The notes beneath the pieces are model-generated. The model saw only the letters and a program-made list of their open reading frames with translations. It made no database searches and was not told the DNA's origin. Positions 43,194 to 53,122 of a stretch of DNA of 64,000 nucleotides are shown here, piece by piece. How positions within the stretch are numbered: the first letter of the stretch is position 1; every line of letters starts with the position of its first letter. The DNA is taken from contig OX442315.1 of the NCBI GenBank assembly GCA_949358305.1, forward strand, positions 4,464,001 through 4,528,000, in the 5' to 3' direction. This DNA is from Strigamia acuminata. Lineage: Eukaryota; Arthropoda; Chilopoda; Geophilomorpha; Linotaeniidae. Made by a program: the position numbers and the translations under genes.

Positions 43194-45182
43194 ATGGCAA
43201 ATAAGGAAGAAACTCCCGAGAAAAAAAGAGGGATGTTTGCCGACCTCATAGATCGTTGGGATCCTGTGCGTTTACGCGAGGAGAGACAGCGACGTGAGGA
43301 AGCAGAGCGAATGCGCGGTCTGAGACCGGGCGCTCTTCGTGGGATGTTGGAGGAAATACCAACAGATTCCACTGACCAGCCTAGCTCTATGGAAAGAGAT
43401 ATAAACCCCACATTGGAGGGGCCGATAAGCGTGCATACAGTAACCCCGGCCAGCGTTATAGCTGGTTTGGGAGAAGAAGCGCGTTTGCAAAACATTGCTT
43501 CGGCTCCAGCAAGAAATGAATCAGAAGCGCCACCAGAGGTGCCTGGTTTGGGGGCTTATCTCCATGATATGGAGGTGGCAATTTCCGCAAGACTGGATCG
43601 GGCCATAAATGCACAATTGCATGGTTGGGCCGAGGATACGGTCGAACGTGTAAGGAAAGTGGTGGAGGACTGTACTGCTCAACGACCGCCATTGGTGGGT
43701 GGAATTCCATTAATTCCGCCGCCACAGGAACCTCATATCCTCCTGGGCGTGTCGGGGCAGACGATCCCCCAAATTATACCTCGCTCCACTGGAGACGCGT
43801 CTATAATCCTAACGCCAAGTGAGATAATATTGGGTGGGGCCCGTGCAGCACCCAGTGTGCAGGGGAGAATCCATGTGCAGTCTCGTGAAGTGGATCCAGC
43901 CGTTATCCAAATTAACAGCGAAATAATGCGATCAATAATTCGCAGTAAGGCATCGGTAGTGGGTGCACCGCCATCCATACCGTTGAGCCAGCTGGAAAGA
44001 GAGAGAAATTCTCAAAGTGGGCAGCGGCCAAGGCCTAATGTTCCGCTTCAGACTGGTGCTGTTCCACAAATACCTGTATTTCAACAGACAGGACAATTAC
44101 CGCAACAGCAATGGCGGCAGCAACCACAACAGTTTGCTCAAGCTCCTGGTATGAGGATGGGGAAGTTACCGGAGTTCGATGTGAGCAAGGGCGCCTATAA
44201 CGCAGTAGATTTGTTTCTCACTCAACTGCGAGCCCATTTCTTTACTTCGGGAATGGCGGAGTCGGTGTATCTTGAGTATTATGTGCCTCAAGCTTTAAAA
44301 GGCGAGGCTCTGGACTGGTACATTGATTTGCTTCCGAAGCCTGAGTTTTGGGATGAGTTCGCGCATTTGTTTAAAGACGCGTTCTCTCTCACCGTCGCTG
44401 AAGCTACTGTCAATTTGGCGGAAAAGCGACAAGCGATGGGGGAGCCAACTGCGAAATTCTTGCGCGAGACTAACCGATTCCTACAGAAAACAGGGATAGT
44501 TGGGGACAGTCAAAAATGGGATATAGCCCAACGACGACTGCAACCTGACGTTGCGGAAGTCATGCGTCAAATGGGCGTATTAACCTTGTCGCAAGCCATT
44601 GTTAGGGGACAGCAAGCAGATAGCGAGCTGCAACTACGATCTCTCCATAAAAAAGATTTCGACCTGCACGGGGTTAAGCGAGGCCAAATGCCGGTTCCCC
44701 AGCATGCAGCTCAGACTAAGCAAGAAGCCGCCGTGAAGAAACCGGTTGAGGCGACTAAGAACTCGACTCGACATTTTTTCACGCGCAATAAGGTTGCGGC
44801 CGTGATGGAAGTCTTGGGTGAATTAGAGGAAGGTGGCATGTTTGATGATGACAATCAAAGCGTAATGGCACAGACAGTCCGTAGTATCATGGCTGCGAAA
44901 ACTGTGCCTATTGTTGGAACAGAGCCACCGGTAGAGACTGGAGAACCTCATGTCTGCAGTCAAAACAACTCCTTCGCTCAGGGCTCCGGCCCACCTAAGG
45001 ACATTAAGTTGCCACCCGGAGCGGAGTGGGCTAAAAACAGACGCGATCGGTGGTATATGCGTGACATTAAATTGAACGCTCCGCTATGCCCGCACTGTTA
45101 CAAACCCTGGGTCGTTCCGGGAAACGAGAGAGGGCCCCCACTGAAGTCCGACGCCAAAGTGGTGGACCCAAAGAAGAAGTAG
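43194..45182 (+). CDS. gag: Element B Gag (662 aa)
   Basis: The start chosen is ATG at 43194 (MANKEETPEKK); an 11-codon extension upstream would use GTG. The N-terminus is basic and charged, then polar. The capsid-like part (about residues 330-520) carries 'AYNAVDLFLTQLRAHFF', 'DWYIDLLPKPEFWDEF' and 'RETNRFLQKTGIVGD', with close counterparts in element A. The C-terminus has RNRRDRWYMRDI-like sequence and CPHCYKPW-x-x-PGN with no CCHC knuckle. It ends in lysines. It is the structural protein of the particle. The pol frame overlaps its 3' end. Confidence 0.9.
   Translation: MANKEETPEKKRGMFADLIDRWDPVRLREERQRREEAERMRGLRPGALRGMLEEIPTDSTDQPSSMERDINPTLEGPISVHTVTPASVIAGLGEEARLQNIASAPARNESEAPPEVPGLGAYLHDMEVAISARLDRAINAQLHGWAEDTVERVRKVVEDCTAQRPPLVGGIPLIPPPQEPHILLGVSGQTIPQIIPRSTGDASIILTPSEIILGGARAAPSVQGRIHVQSREVDPAVIQINSEIMRSIIRSKASVVGAPPSIPLSQLERERNSQSGQRPRPNVPLQTGAVPQIPVFQQTGQLPQQQWRQQPQQFAQAPGMRMGKLPEFDVSKGAYNAVDLFLTQLRAHFFTSGMAESVYLEYYVPQALKGEALDWYIDLLPKPEFWDEFAHLFKDAFSLTVAEATVNLAEKRQAMGEPTAKFLRETNRFLQKTGIVGDSQKWDIAQRRLQPDVAEVMRQMGVLTLSQAIVRGQQADSELQLRSLHKKDFDLHGVKRGQMPVPQHAAQTKQEAAVKKPVEATKNSTRHFFTRNKVAAVMEVLGELEEGGMFDDDNQSVMAQTVRSIMAAKTVPIVGTEPPVETGEPHVCSQNNSFAQGSGPPKDIKLPPGAEWAKNRRDRWYMRDIKLNAPLCPHCYKPWVVPGNERGPPLKSDAKVVDPKKK
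45119..45169 (+). promoter_or_regulatory. Element B gag-pol -1 ribosomal frameshift signal
   Basis: G GGA AAC (45119-45125) is in the gag frame. After 6 nt, GGGCCCCCACT (45132-45142) can pair with AGTGGTGGACCC (45158-45169), giving 10 pairs, one mismatch and one bulged A, with a 15-nt loop. Heptamer and hairpin position match element A although the stem sequences differ, which supports function. Confidence 0.9.
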
Positions 45183-48100
45183 GTTTAACACCTAAAGCTG
45201 TGTCGGAACCACCGGAAGTGAAGCGCGTGTTGCCACCAAAATCTGTGTTGACCGCGCCTAATACTGACCCAGTACTTCCGAAATTGACTTCATTCGTGAT
45301 GATTTCTCCTAAAGAGAAAGATGTGTCCGAGGAGCCAAAAATTGAGATCGGGATTGGAGAAAGAGTACGACGTGATTCCCAATACGTGAAGATCGTCTGG
45401 AATGACATCCAATTTATTGCGCAATTTGACTCTGGTGCTCAGACCTGCATCATGGCGCAAGATCTGTATGAAAAGCTGCATGAGAAGATGGGGGTGGAGA
45501 TGGTTGTACTGCACGAGACCATTCGCGTTGCCAATAATCAATTAGTTGAGGTTTTGGGTAGCGTGGAAATAACCGTGCGCGCTCCTCAAACTCTGATCTC
45601 TTTTGTGTGCTTGGTAATAGAGGACTCATCAGCGGACTTGCTGCTCGGACGAGATTTCTGTCGAGCGGTTGGGTTATGTACGGACCATGGACTTAATTGC
45701 TGGTTCATAAGAGGTTCGGAGGAACGGCGTAGTTTCATGACTATGAAACAGGCGCTGGCCTCCGATCCGGTACTTTTGTTGCCACTAATCCCCGCCGCCC
45801 CTAAGATGGCAGTTCCTGCCCCGATTAGTGATGTAAATTGTGTTTTGTTGAATCATCGCACATTGCCCGCCGAAACTTTTGAGTTACCGCATGACGATGC
45901 GCCATTCAGAGTTAAGGTGGTGGTTTCGCGTAAGACCGCGGAAAATAGGAGTTGGACATTTCTTTGGTCACCTCCGCGACGCGAAAAGTCGCGCAGAACT
46001 AAATTCCGCGATACGACACGTGTCTACCGGAGGCCCATGAGTTTTAGCCAGCTCCGACGTTCTAAACGGGTGCGCAGGGCTCGGAAGAGATTGTCGCAGT
46101 CTGCGGAGTCGTCCGTTCCGTCAGTTCCTCCCGATTCAGTTATTTCGGATGTGGAAGGGAAAGTTGGTTCCACTGGTGGACAGTTTTCTCCTACGACCAA
46201 TTTTGTTGAATATCTGCCTTGTCCCGATCCGACTAAGTTGGACTGGATTTATGGGCAGTTATCAAATCAACTATCACCAAAACGCATCACTCATTTGATT
46301 GACGCGTTAAAACCCGTTTCGAACATCTTCAGAGAAGAAATTGGGTTGTGCAATAACACTCTTTTTGAGGTTGATCTCAAACCTGACTTTAGGCCAATAC
46401 ACGTGCCTGTTAGGCCGGTAAACCCTGCTAAAAAAGCTATCATTGATCAATACATCGATCAAAAGCTGGCGCAGGGAATTATTCGTCGCTCGAAGAGTGA
46501 TTGTGCCGTGGCTCCTGTCGTCGTCCCCAAGAAGGATGGCAGATGGAGGTGTGCCATGGACTTTCGCCCTATCAACGCGCAAACGATGCCTGACGTGTAT
46601 CCCCTCCCAGATATTGATAACATCTTTTCATATTTGGGCGGGGCTAAGTGGTTTTCCATAATAGATGGACGTGAAGCGTTTCATCAGATCGGCGTTAGGC
46701 CGGGAGATGAACGTTTTCTCGCTTTTATCACGCATCGCGGACTCTACGAGTATGTCCGCATGCCTTTTGGACCAATAAATGGCCCCGCAACACTGCAACG
46801 CGCTATGAATCTTACACTGGCTGAATTTTTGTACAAATGCGTCTTTGTTTACATCGACGACATTATTGTCTTTAGTAAAACATTTGAAGAACATGTAGAA
46901 CATCTGAAGCAAGTTCTGACACTTCTTGACGCGGCAGGATTCACGATGAATGCCGGCAAGACAGAGTTGTGTAAGCGTAGCCTTGAAGTGTTGGGTCATA
47001 TTGTTGAAGAAGGAAAGATTCGTCCTAATCCGAAAAAGACCAGCGCGATCCAATTATTTCCCGCGCCAACTAACGTCAAAGAGTTGCAGCGCTTTAAGGG
47101 CATGATTGGGTACTATTCTTCGTTTTTTCCGGGGTACTCGAAGACTTGTGAAGTTTTCAGGCCCTTGATGAAGAAGAACGCGCCATGGAATTGGACGGAT
47201 GGCTGTCAAGCAGCGTTCGAGTATCTGCGGGACCAAGTTGCAGCATCAACTTTGCAGCGGAGGTTTCCTGACTGGTCGAAGCCGTATATTCTGCAGACAG
47301 ACGCGAGCTACTCAGGCTTGGGTGCTGCGTTGATGCAATTGGATAATAACGGCATTCGTGTGCCAATTGCATTTGCTTCGCGCGCTTTAAATAGTGCGGA
47401 AAAGAATTATAATGTTACGGAGATCGAATGTCTAGCTGCTGTTTGGGCAGTTAAGCGTTTCCGCAGTTACTTAGAACTTATGGATTTTTACCTTGAGAGC
47501 GATCACAAGTGTTTAAAATGGCTTTTTGCTCAACGCGAACCAAAGGGCAGATTGGCTCGATGGATTCTGTCGATGTCAGACTTTCGATTTACGTTTCTGC
47601 ATTGCAGTGGCACAAGCAATCGTGTCGCTGATGCGTTGAGCAGAGCTCCTGTAGATCCGGCCATTGAAATTGGCGATGATGATTGTCCGCTCGTTGATGA
47701 TGCGACATATTGTGCGTTCTTTGACGATTTCGCGAGTTGGCCGACCATTGAGATGGTGGAGCTTGACGAGCATTTCGTGCCTAAACCATCTGGCTCAAAG
47801 ATCGTTAACGCGGCCAAACTTCGGAAGAAATTGCGTATTCTTCAAAAGAGACGTGAATTTGAGGAGTTGGAACCGCTCGAGTTGTTTGGGGATTCTGACA
47901 CCCAACCCCCCAAACCCCCCGGCCCCTCAAGGGGGTGTAGTGTGCCGGCAGACAAGAAAGATGTCATGGCACACCAGCTCTCCGGTGTAATTACGCCTCC
48001 AGCTGCCTTGCCGCCAAAAAGGCGTGTTGGAAGGCCCTGTAAGGTCAAAGTGGTTCCTTCTGATCCTGTGCCTAAAAGGAAAAGAGGACGGCCACCAAAA

Positions 48101-49888
48101 CAAAAACGTAAAGTTGGAAGACCCAAAAAGGTTGTATCACCTGCAGGAAGTGAGCTTTCGTCTTCACCAGCGTCACCAGTTTCGAATAAAGGAAAATCTG
48201 GTAGCGAGCGATTTTTGAGTGACCATAGTTCCGACGAATATCGGACTACGGTGCCACCTTTGTCGACGCGACCAACTACGCGGTCGAGGCAGACTCAACA
48301 ACCTTTGGTGGACGGCCAAGTCTCGCCATACGAATCCGAAGATTTGGATGAGGATCGACCAGCTGAGCATCCGGCTTACGAGCTTTTGCCAACTCAGAAA
48401 AGAATGAGGGAAGTTCAGTTGGCTGATGGTTGGGCGAAGGGTATTATAATGTATCTGGATACTGGGCATTTGCCGCCTGACGAAGACGAGGCTGAGAAAA
48501 TCAAAAAGCAATCTGTTGACATGGCTTTGTATCATGGGCTTCTGTGTAGGTACCCGCCAGTAACAATTGGCCAACGCGCTGAATCGCGTCGTATTTACTT
48601 GCCAGAGCCTTTGAGACGAATTTATTTTCACTGCCTTCACTTCCCGCCAACTTCTGGCCACCTCGGAATTGAAAAGACCATGATGCGTTTAAAGACGCGT
48701 GTTTTTTGGCCAGGGATGAAGAAAGATGTGGCGGAGTGGATTAAGGTATGCGGGCCATGCCAGAGAGCAAAGGTCGACCGGCGTTTGCCAATGGGAGAAA
48801 TGGAAACGGCAAAACCACGCCGTCGTTTCAGAACTATTTACGTCGACTACTTTGGGAAAAAGTTGAAGTCTAGCCAGGGTAATTGCTACGCGTTCGTGAT
48901 GGTGGATGCGGCCAGCAGATGGGTTGACGTTCGACTTACTGAAAATGCAGATGTGCCAACTACCATCAGGCAAATTGAGAAATTTGTGCAACGATGGGCC
49001 TTCCCAAAGACTTTAATTAGTGACAATGCGCCTACTTTTCGTTCTGCGCGTTTTCAAGCGCACTGTGCGGGAATGGGCATTGTGAACAAGTACATATCTG
49101 TGTATCATCCGCAAGGGAATTTGGCGGAGCGCCTGAACCAGTCACTGAAGACCTGCATTCTCGCGTACATCGACGAGCACGTGAATTGGGACCGTCATAT
49201 TGGCTACTTCATTTTGGCCATTAACGCCAGCTATCAAACATCGCTGAAGTTCTCACCATATATGATGATCGTTGGGCAGGAAGCGCGTTATCCAGGCGAC
49301 CTCGACAGCGACACCGACGACGGGGATCCTCTCCCGCCGGATGAGGCGAGGTATTTACATCGTTACATGCTACGCGTCGGAGCCGAGGCGCGGAAGAACT
49401 TGGAGATAGCGAACCTGCGACATAAGCGATGGTACGATCGGAAACGGCGGCCCCACGACTTCAAGCCTGGCGACTGGGTCACGCTGAAGAGCAGGATCTT
49501 GTCGTCGGCGGACAAGCAGGTTTCAGCGGGTTTCCAGCAGCGTACAGAAGGGATTTACATCATCCACCGGATCATCGGACCGAATACCGTGCTGCTGATG
49601 AAGGAGGACGGAAGTGTTACACAACCTTACCACATCGTGGACCTCCGACATTGGTATCGCGACCCGGATGAAGACGCGAAGGACTCGGAGGATGTTCCGG
49701 ACCCGCTGGAGGTGCTGAGTGCTGTTGGAGACGGTTGCGGCGCTGGTTTTATTTCCCGGGTGGATATGGACGATATACACGCCCGAGTGGACAAATTCAG
49801 TGCGGAATCACGTGAGATTTGCATAAAATATTATGCCGAGAACAATATTCGGTATAATGATTGTGAACAGGAAGAGGATCCGCCATAA
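45125..49888 (+). CDS. pol: Element B Pol polyprotein: protease, RT, RNase H, AT-hook linker, integrase
   Basis: Pol is read in the -1 frame after the slippery site; the frame is 1587 codons with no break. Numbers below count from the ATG codon at 45086. Protease has D-S-G at about 115 and LLGRDF near 190. RT has VYIDDIIVFS at about 588. RNase H has TDASYSGLGAA at about 737. The linker carries three G-R-P AT-hook-like cores (48020-48130). Integrase has the HHCC finger (HCLHFPPTSGH ... CGPCQ), DDE residues in VDYFG, SDNAP and LAERLN, and a GPY/F-like tail (IIGPNTVLLM). Sequence kinship with element A is high through RT and integrase and low in the linker. The intact active sites and matching LTRs suggest a recently active element. 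Confidence 0.95.
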   Translation, partial: RERAPTEVRRQSGGPKEEVGLTPKAVSEPPEVKRVLPPKSVLTAPNTDPVLPKLTSFVMISPKEKDVSEEPKIEIGIGERVRRDSQYVKIVWNDIQFIAQFDSGAQTCIMAQDLYEKLHEKMGVEMVVLHETIRVANNQLVEVLGSVEITVRAPQTLISFVCLVIEDSSADLLLGRDFCRAVGLCTDHGLNCWFIRGSEERRSFMTMKQALASDPVLLLPLIPAAPKMAVPAPISDVNCVLLNHRTLPAETFELPHDDAPFRVKVVVSRKTAENRSWTFLWSPPRREKSRRTKFRDTTRVYRRPMSFSQLRRSKRVRRARKRLSQSAESSVPSVPPDSVISDVEGKVGSTGGQFSPTTNFVEYLPCPDPTKLDWIYGQLSNQLSPKRITHLIDALKPVSNIFREEIGLCNNTLFEVDLKPDFRPIHVPVRPVNPAKKAIIDQYIDQKLAQGIIRRSKSDCAVAPVVVPKKDGRWRCAMDFRPINAQTMPDVYPLPDIDNIFSYLGGAKWFSIIDGREAFHQIGVRPGDERFLAFITHRGLYEYVRMPFGPINGPATLQRAMNLTLAEFLYKCVFVYIDDIIVFSKTFEEHVEHLKQVLTLLDAAGFTMNAGKTELCKRSLEVLGHIVEEGKIRPNPKKTSAIQLFPAPTNVKELQRFKGMIGYYSSFFPGYSKTCEVFRPLMKKNAPWNWTDGCQAAFEYLRDQVAASTLQRRFPDWSKPYILQTDASYSGLGAALMQLDNNGIRVPIAFASRALNSAEKNYNVTEIECLAAVWAVKRFRSYLELMDFYLESDHKCLKWLFAQREPKGRLARWILSMSDFRFTFLHCSGTSNRVADALSRAPVDPAIEIGDDDCPLVDDATYCAFFDDFASWPTIEMVELDEHFVPKPSGSKIVNAAKLRKKLRILQKRREFEELEPLELFGDSDTQPPKPPGPSRGCSVPADKKDVMAHQLSGVITPPAALPPKRRVGRPCKVKVVPSDPVPKRKRGRPPKQKRKVGRPKKVVSPAGSELSSSPASPVSNKGKSGSERFLSDHSSDEYRTTVPPLSTRPTTRSRQTQQPLVDGQVSPYESEDLDEDRPAEHPAYELLPTQKRMREVQLADGWAKGIIMYLDTGHLPPDEDEAEKIKKQSVDMALYHGLLCRYPPVTIGQRAESRRIYLPEPLRRIYFHCLHFPPTSGHLGIEKTMMRLKTRVFWPGMKKDVAEWIKVCGPCQRAKVDRRLPMGEMETAKPRRRFRTIYVDYFGKKLKSSQGNCYAFVMVDAASRWVDVRLTENADVPTTIRQIEKFVQRWAFPKTLISDNAPTFRSARFQAHCAGMGIVNKYISVYHPQGNLAERLNQSLKTCILAYIDEHVNWDRHIGYFILAINASYQTSLKFSPYMMIVGQEARYPGDLDSDTDDGDPLPPDEARYLHRYMLRVGAEARKNLEIANLRHKRWYDRKRRPHDFKPGDWVTLKSRILSSADKQVSAGFQQRTEGIYIIHRIIGPNTVLLMKEDGSVTQPYHIVDLRHWYRDPDEDAKDSEDVPDPLEVLSAVGDGCGAGFISRVDMDDIHARVDKFSAESREICIKYYAENNIRYNDCEQEEDPP
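48015..48130 (+). other. AT-hook motifs inside element B Pol linker
   Basis: The basic cores RRVGRPCK, KRKRGRPPK and KRKVGRPKK lie between RNase H and integrase, as in element A. The last two are adjacent. Flanking residues are poorly conserved between the two elements, but the GRP cores are kept. Confidence 0.75.
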
Positions 49889-50877
49889 CAGCCTTCTTTT
49901 TATGTTTTTAAAGTGTCTATTAATATTTATTCGTTTTTTAACATTGTTTCAATTTTTATAAGAGTTTTGGTGTTCGTGTTGATTTTTGTTTATATTGGAA
50001 TGAGTGTGTTGTTGTGTTTTTTGATGTATTTTGCACTAATATTTGGTTTTAAAACATTTTTTACTAATTGTTGATATTCGCTGACGTTTCGAGGGGGAAT
50101 GCGGGGTCAAAACTCCATTCTTTTCCCGTCGGAGTGTTTACGCGACTTTGTTTTCATTAACTTTGATTTTGTAAGCGCTTGGTGTTGTTTTTCATGCTCG
50201 GTGACTGTTGCGCGTGTGTGGTCTTGTTTGCGACAGATGGCGCCGGAGTGTCTAGTGTCATCTGACCAGTGACGTCACTTGTCAATCGGTGTCTGGCTGC
50301 CATCTTGTTTTCGCGACTTGACACGGTGCACATCGTCTCCACGCGTTCGGGATATTTTGAACGCGATTTGTGCTGAGAAACTGAGCGTGAGGACACACCG
50401 AGGCGCGTTAACTGTTTTTTGAACAATACCAGTGATATTGACATTTTTCCTGAATTGTGATTGTTTTATTTTGTGTTCTTTGTCGCGCCGATGTTTGAAT
50501 TTGATTTTTTCTTTACGCGACTTTGAATTTTGTCTTTGATATTTAGTGCATTTCTAGTGTTTAAATAAGTGTCGAGATGCCCTTATGGCGTGATTTAATG
50601 CGATTAACGCATTCTTGGCCTGGCGCTTATGCTAGTAGTTTTTCTTGTTATTGTTTAGTTTTTAGAGCGCTTAACGCTTGCGTTGTTTAGTCCGCGCGTT
50701 TTGTAGTTTTTGATTTCGGCGCTTAACGTCGCTTGTGTTGTTGAGTCCACGCGATAAGTTCTCGCGCCTCAAAGTGTTTAATCATTCCAATTGTTATTTG
50801 ATTTGATTTCTTGTATCGCATTTTACTTTCGTTTTCAGATTTTGAACAGAGATTAAAACACTCTGGTCCGAGGGGCG
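49889..50877 (+). other. Element B 3' non-coding segment and polypurine tract
   Basis: Nearly 1 kb separates the pol stop from the 3' LTR. It is T-rich with 'gcgcttaacg' repeats near 50650-50730 and no plus-strand ORF of note. The tract GAGGGGCG ends at 50877, directly before the LTR. Element A has a third ORF at this place; B has none. Confidence 0.7.
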
Positions 50878-51880
50878 TGTCACGGCCCGGCATTTACGCG
50901 CTTTGTGATCCTCACCTAATTGTTGTGTTGTGCGCGTTATTCCGTGTGTTTTCCACCATTGTTAAAACTCTCAATAAATCCTTAAACCTATTTGTGTTTG
51001 AATTTGAGTTTTGATTTGTCCTCATTTCCTATTTATGTTTATCCCTTGACCTGGCCTGGTGTGGCTCAATTTGGCCACATCAGACTAGTCTAAGTTGTGT
51101 ATTTCCCACTGTTACCCCTCCTGATTTCGTTTAGTTTATCCTACCTAATTTAAATGTTTAGTCACTCGCGACTGACTCATCGCGATGATTATTCACGAGC
51201 GCGCCTGATTGGCTTACGCGTGCTTGACTCATGGTTTTCCCCTCGTTTTCTGTGATGGACTTGGCCCAAGTTCACTTCTGAGCTGTTTCAGCCAAGTCTG
51301 ATCAGAAGGCGTAAGACCATGAGCTATCGTAAGTGCCTTAACTGGCCGTTGTGCATTTGGCAGTCTCTCCTGTGTTAACTCACAGTATAACTCCATGCCA
51401 CGTAATTGTGCATGTTTGAGTATATTCATGGTCATATCGCGTGTCTAAATTCCGCGTGTCATCTTTGTTTCCTTTCCTTTCGATGTTCTTTTGTGTTTAC
51501 ACGACGTTTTATGCCGCTGACGTGCCTCTGGACTAGAAATTAGATTCAAGTAGCTAATGAGTTGTTTATTTCGTCTTTTGCGCGCGATTAGTGCGCGCTT
51601 GCTCGGTCTGGCCGCTCCGCCATTAGGAGTCCCTGCCAGATTAGCTTAAGCCACGTTTGCGTTGTTAATTCCGCACGTGAGCATTACTTCTTCCATTTTT
51701 AAGGCTCCAACAAACCCGGTAAAATTTGTGAAATGATCGAATAGGGGAATAAGCTTGCCGCCACCCTTCAGGCTGCTTATTGTTGCCCGGGCCCTTATTC
51801 GGGACCAGGCTCTCCCAGTATCGTAACTGGCGCGCCTTTCAAACGCGGTTTCCAATACCAGAAACAACCGGTTCATGACA
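50878..51880 (+). repeat. Element B 3' LTR
   Basis: It is the same length as the 5' LTR with no mismatch seen. It is followed by the target duplication CTGT and then tandem-array sequence. Confidence 0.95.
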
Positions 51881-51884
51881 CTGT

Positions 51885-52108
51885 ATAAATCTTCAAAATC
51901 TCACATAAATCCACATAAATTCAGATAAATCTAATAATTTCTTTATCAATCGAGTAAATCCATCAAAATCTATTACAAATCCAACAAATCTATTAACAAA
52001 TCCAACAAATCTATTACAAATCCAACAAATCTATTAACAAATCCAACAAATCTATTACAAATCCAACAAATCTATTAACAAATCCAACAAATCTATTACA
52101 AATCCCCA
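51885..52108. repeat. Tandem array right of element B
   Basis: Regular units 'aaatccaacaaatctattac' alternate with a variant having an extra 'aa' (period 19-21 bp), after a degenerate lead-in. It continues the array at 41636-41977. Confidence 0.75.
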
Positions 52109-52971
52109 AATCCCTTCAATCCGGGACTTTGGTCACTTCACTTCCTCTACAAATATTTGCATCCCTGAGTCTCCCGCAGCGCCCTCTATCCCTTATTGCT
52201 TACGTAAGCTTACGTTCCATAAGACCCACACACAAACCCACCGCACGAGTTGTACAAAACGGCAAAGTTCAATTTGCCAACTTCCACGTTTTGTCTCCAT
52301 TTACTTTTATGATTATTGGATTTGTTGCGAGCAAGAAATAGCTCGAAATAAGAGTTCGTTAATTCCCCAGAAAGGCGACATTTTTCCATGGCAATAAGAC
52401 AACGAGAGCACAATTTACACGTGTTAATGGCATTGCTTTGTCATCATTTATTTTTTTCGATTCTCGCTTAATTAATTCATTGCACTTTGCAACGAGGCAA
52501 TTACACCTTCAAACCTTCATCGGTTCCACCAATAAAAACTTTTTTTTTTCACCAGATAATGTTGCTGCAGGTGTTTCTTCTCATATTTTTGCATTTCCGA
52601 TTGTCTCGTCGTGTTACGGCTTTTTTTTATTATTGTTTTTTTTTTATTTCTTATCATATTATTTTTTTTTATAGATGTCGAAGAACATCAATTTGCAATT
52701 GGCGCCTTCACTGCATCATCAATGTGCAGCTATGCTAGGCATTTTACGCAGGTAAATTTAAAGGTGTTTTGCCCCTTCAGAATTGGGAGGGAAAGGTAAT
52801 CAATCGTTTTCACACGGTGATGAACGTGAACTTGAACTAGTTGGCGATTTGGTGAACGAGATACAACATCGCAAAAATGGATATCGAATGTTTTTTTAAT
52901 TCAACATTTTTAGCCAAAAATGCATCTTTGGGTAGGTACAGTTGTGGACGGAAAAAAATTTCCCTTCAGTT
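52109..52971. other. Intergenic sequence, no supported gene
   Basis: It includes long T runs near 52540-52680. Several overlapping plus frames cross the T runs and encode Phe-rich, membrane-like peptides; composition explains them. No other signal is seen. Confidence 0.4.
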
Positions 52972-53122
52972 TAGCCGTTTTAACTTTATCTATCATTATT
53001 TGCCCGGTCATCTTTTAATACTGTTTTTTAGGGCAAGGCGAGAGACTGGAGTCAAGATTGACGTCATTGAATCTCAATGGATTTTTATGCCACTTGGTAG
53101 ATAAAATTAAAACGGCTAAACT
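52972..53122. repeat. Short inverted repeat (MITE-like)
   Basis: 'cagtttagccgttttaactt' at the left faces its reverse complement at the right (25 of 26 bases in total), about 100 bp apart. Flanks are AT-rich. It may be the ends of a small DNA transposon. Confidence 0.55.

Larger units (their letters stand above)
41978..51880 (+). mobile_element. Element B: Ty3/gypsy LTR retrotransposon, full length, 9.9 kb
   Basis: This is a complete plus-strand element. Its 1003-bp LTRs (41978-42980 and 50878-51880) are matched at a constant offset, and I saw no difference by eye. The target duplication CTGT lies at 41974-41977 and 51881-51884. Like element A, its LTR starts TGTCACGGCCCG, its primer site is for tRNA-Phe, and its Gag and Pol are close relatives. 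It lacks the third ORF. Gag and Pol are uninterrupted, so this copy may be functional. Confidence 0.95.

Noticed and set aside
52438-52799. Overlapping hydrophobic plus-strand frames (60-80 codons)
   Set aside because: Membrane-like appearance comes from T runs encoding Phe; no other coding evidence.
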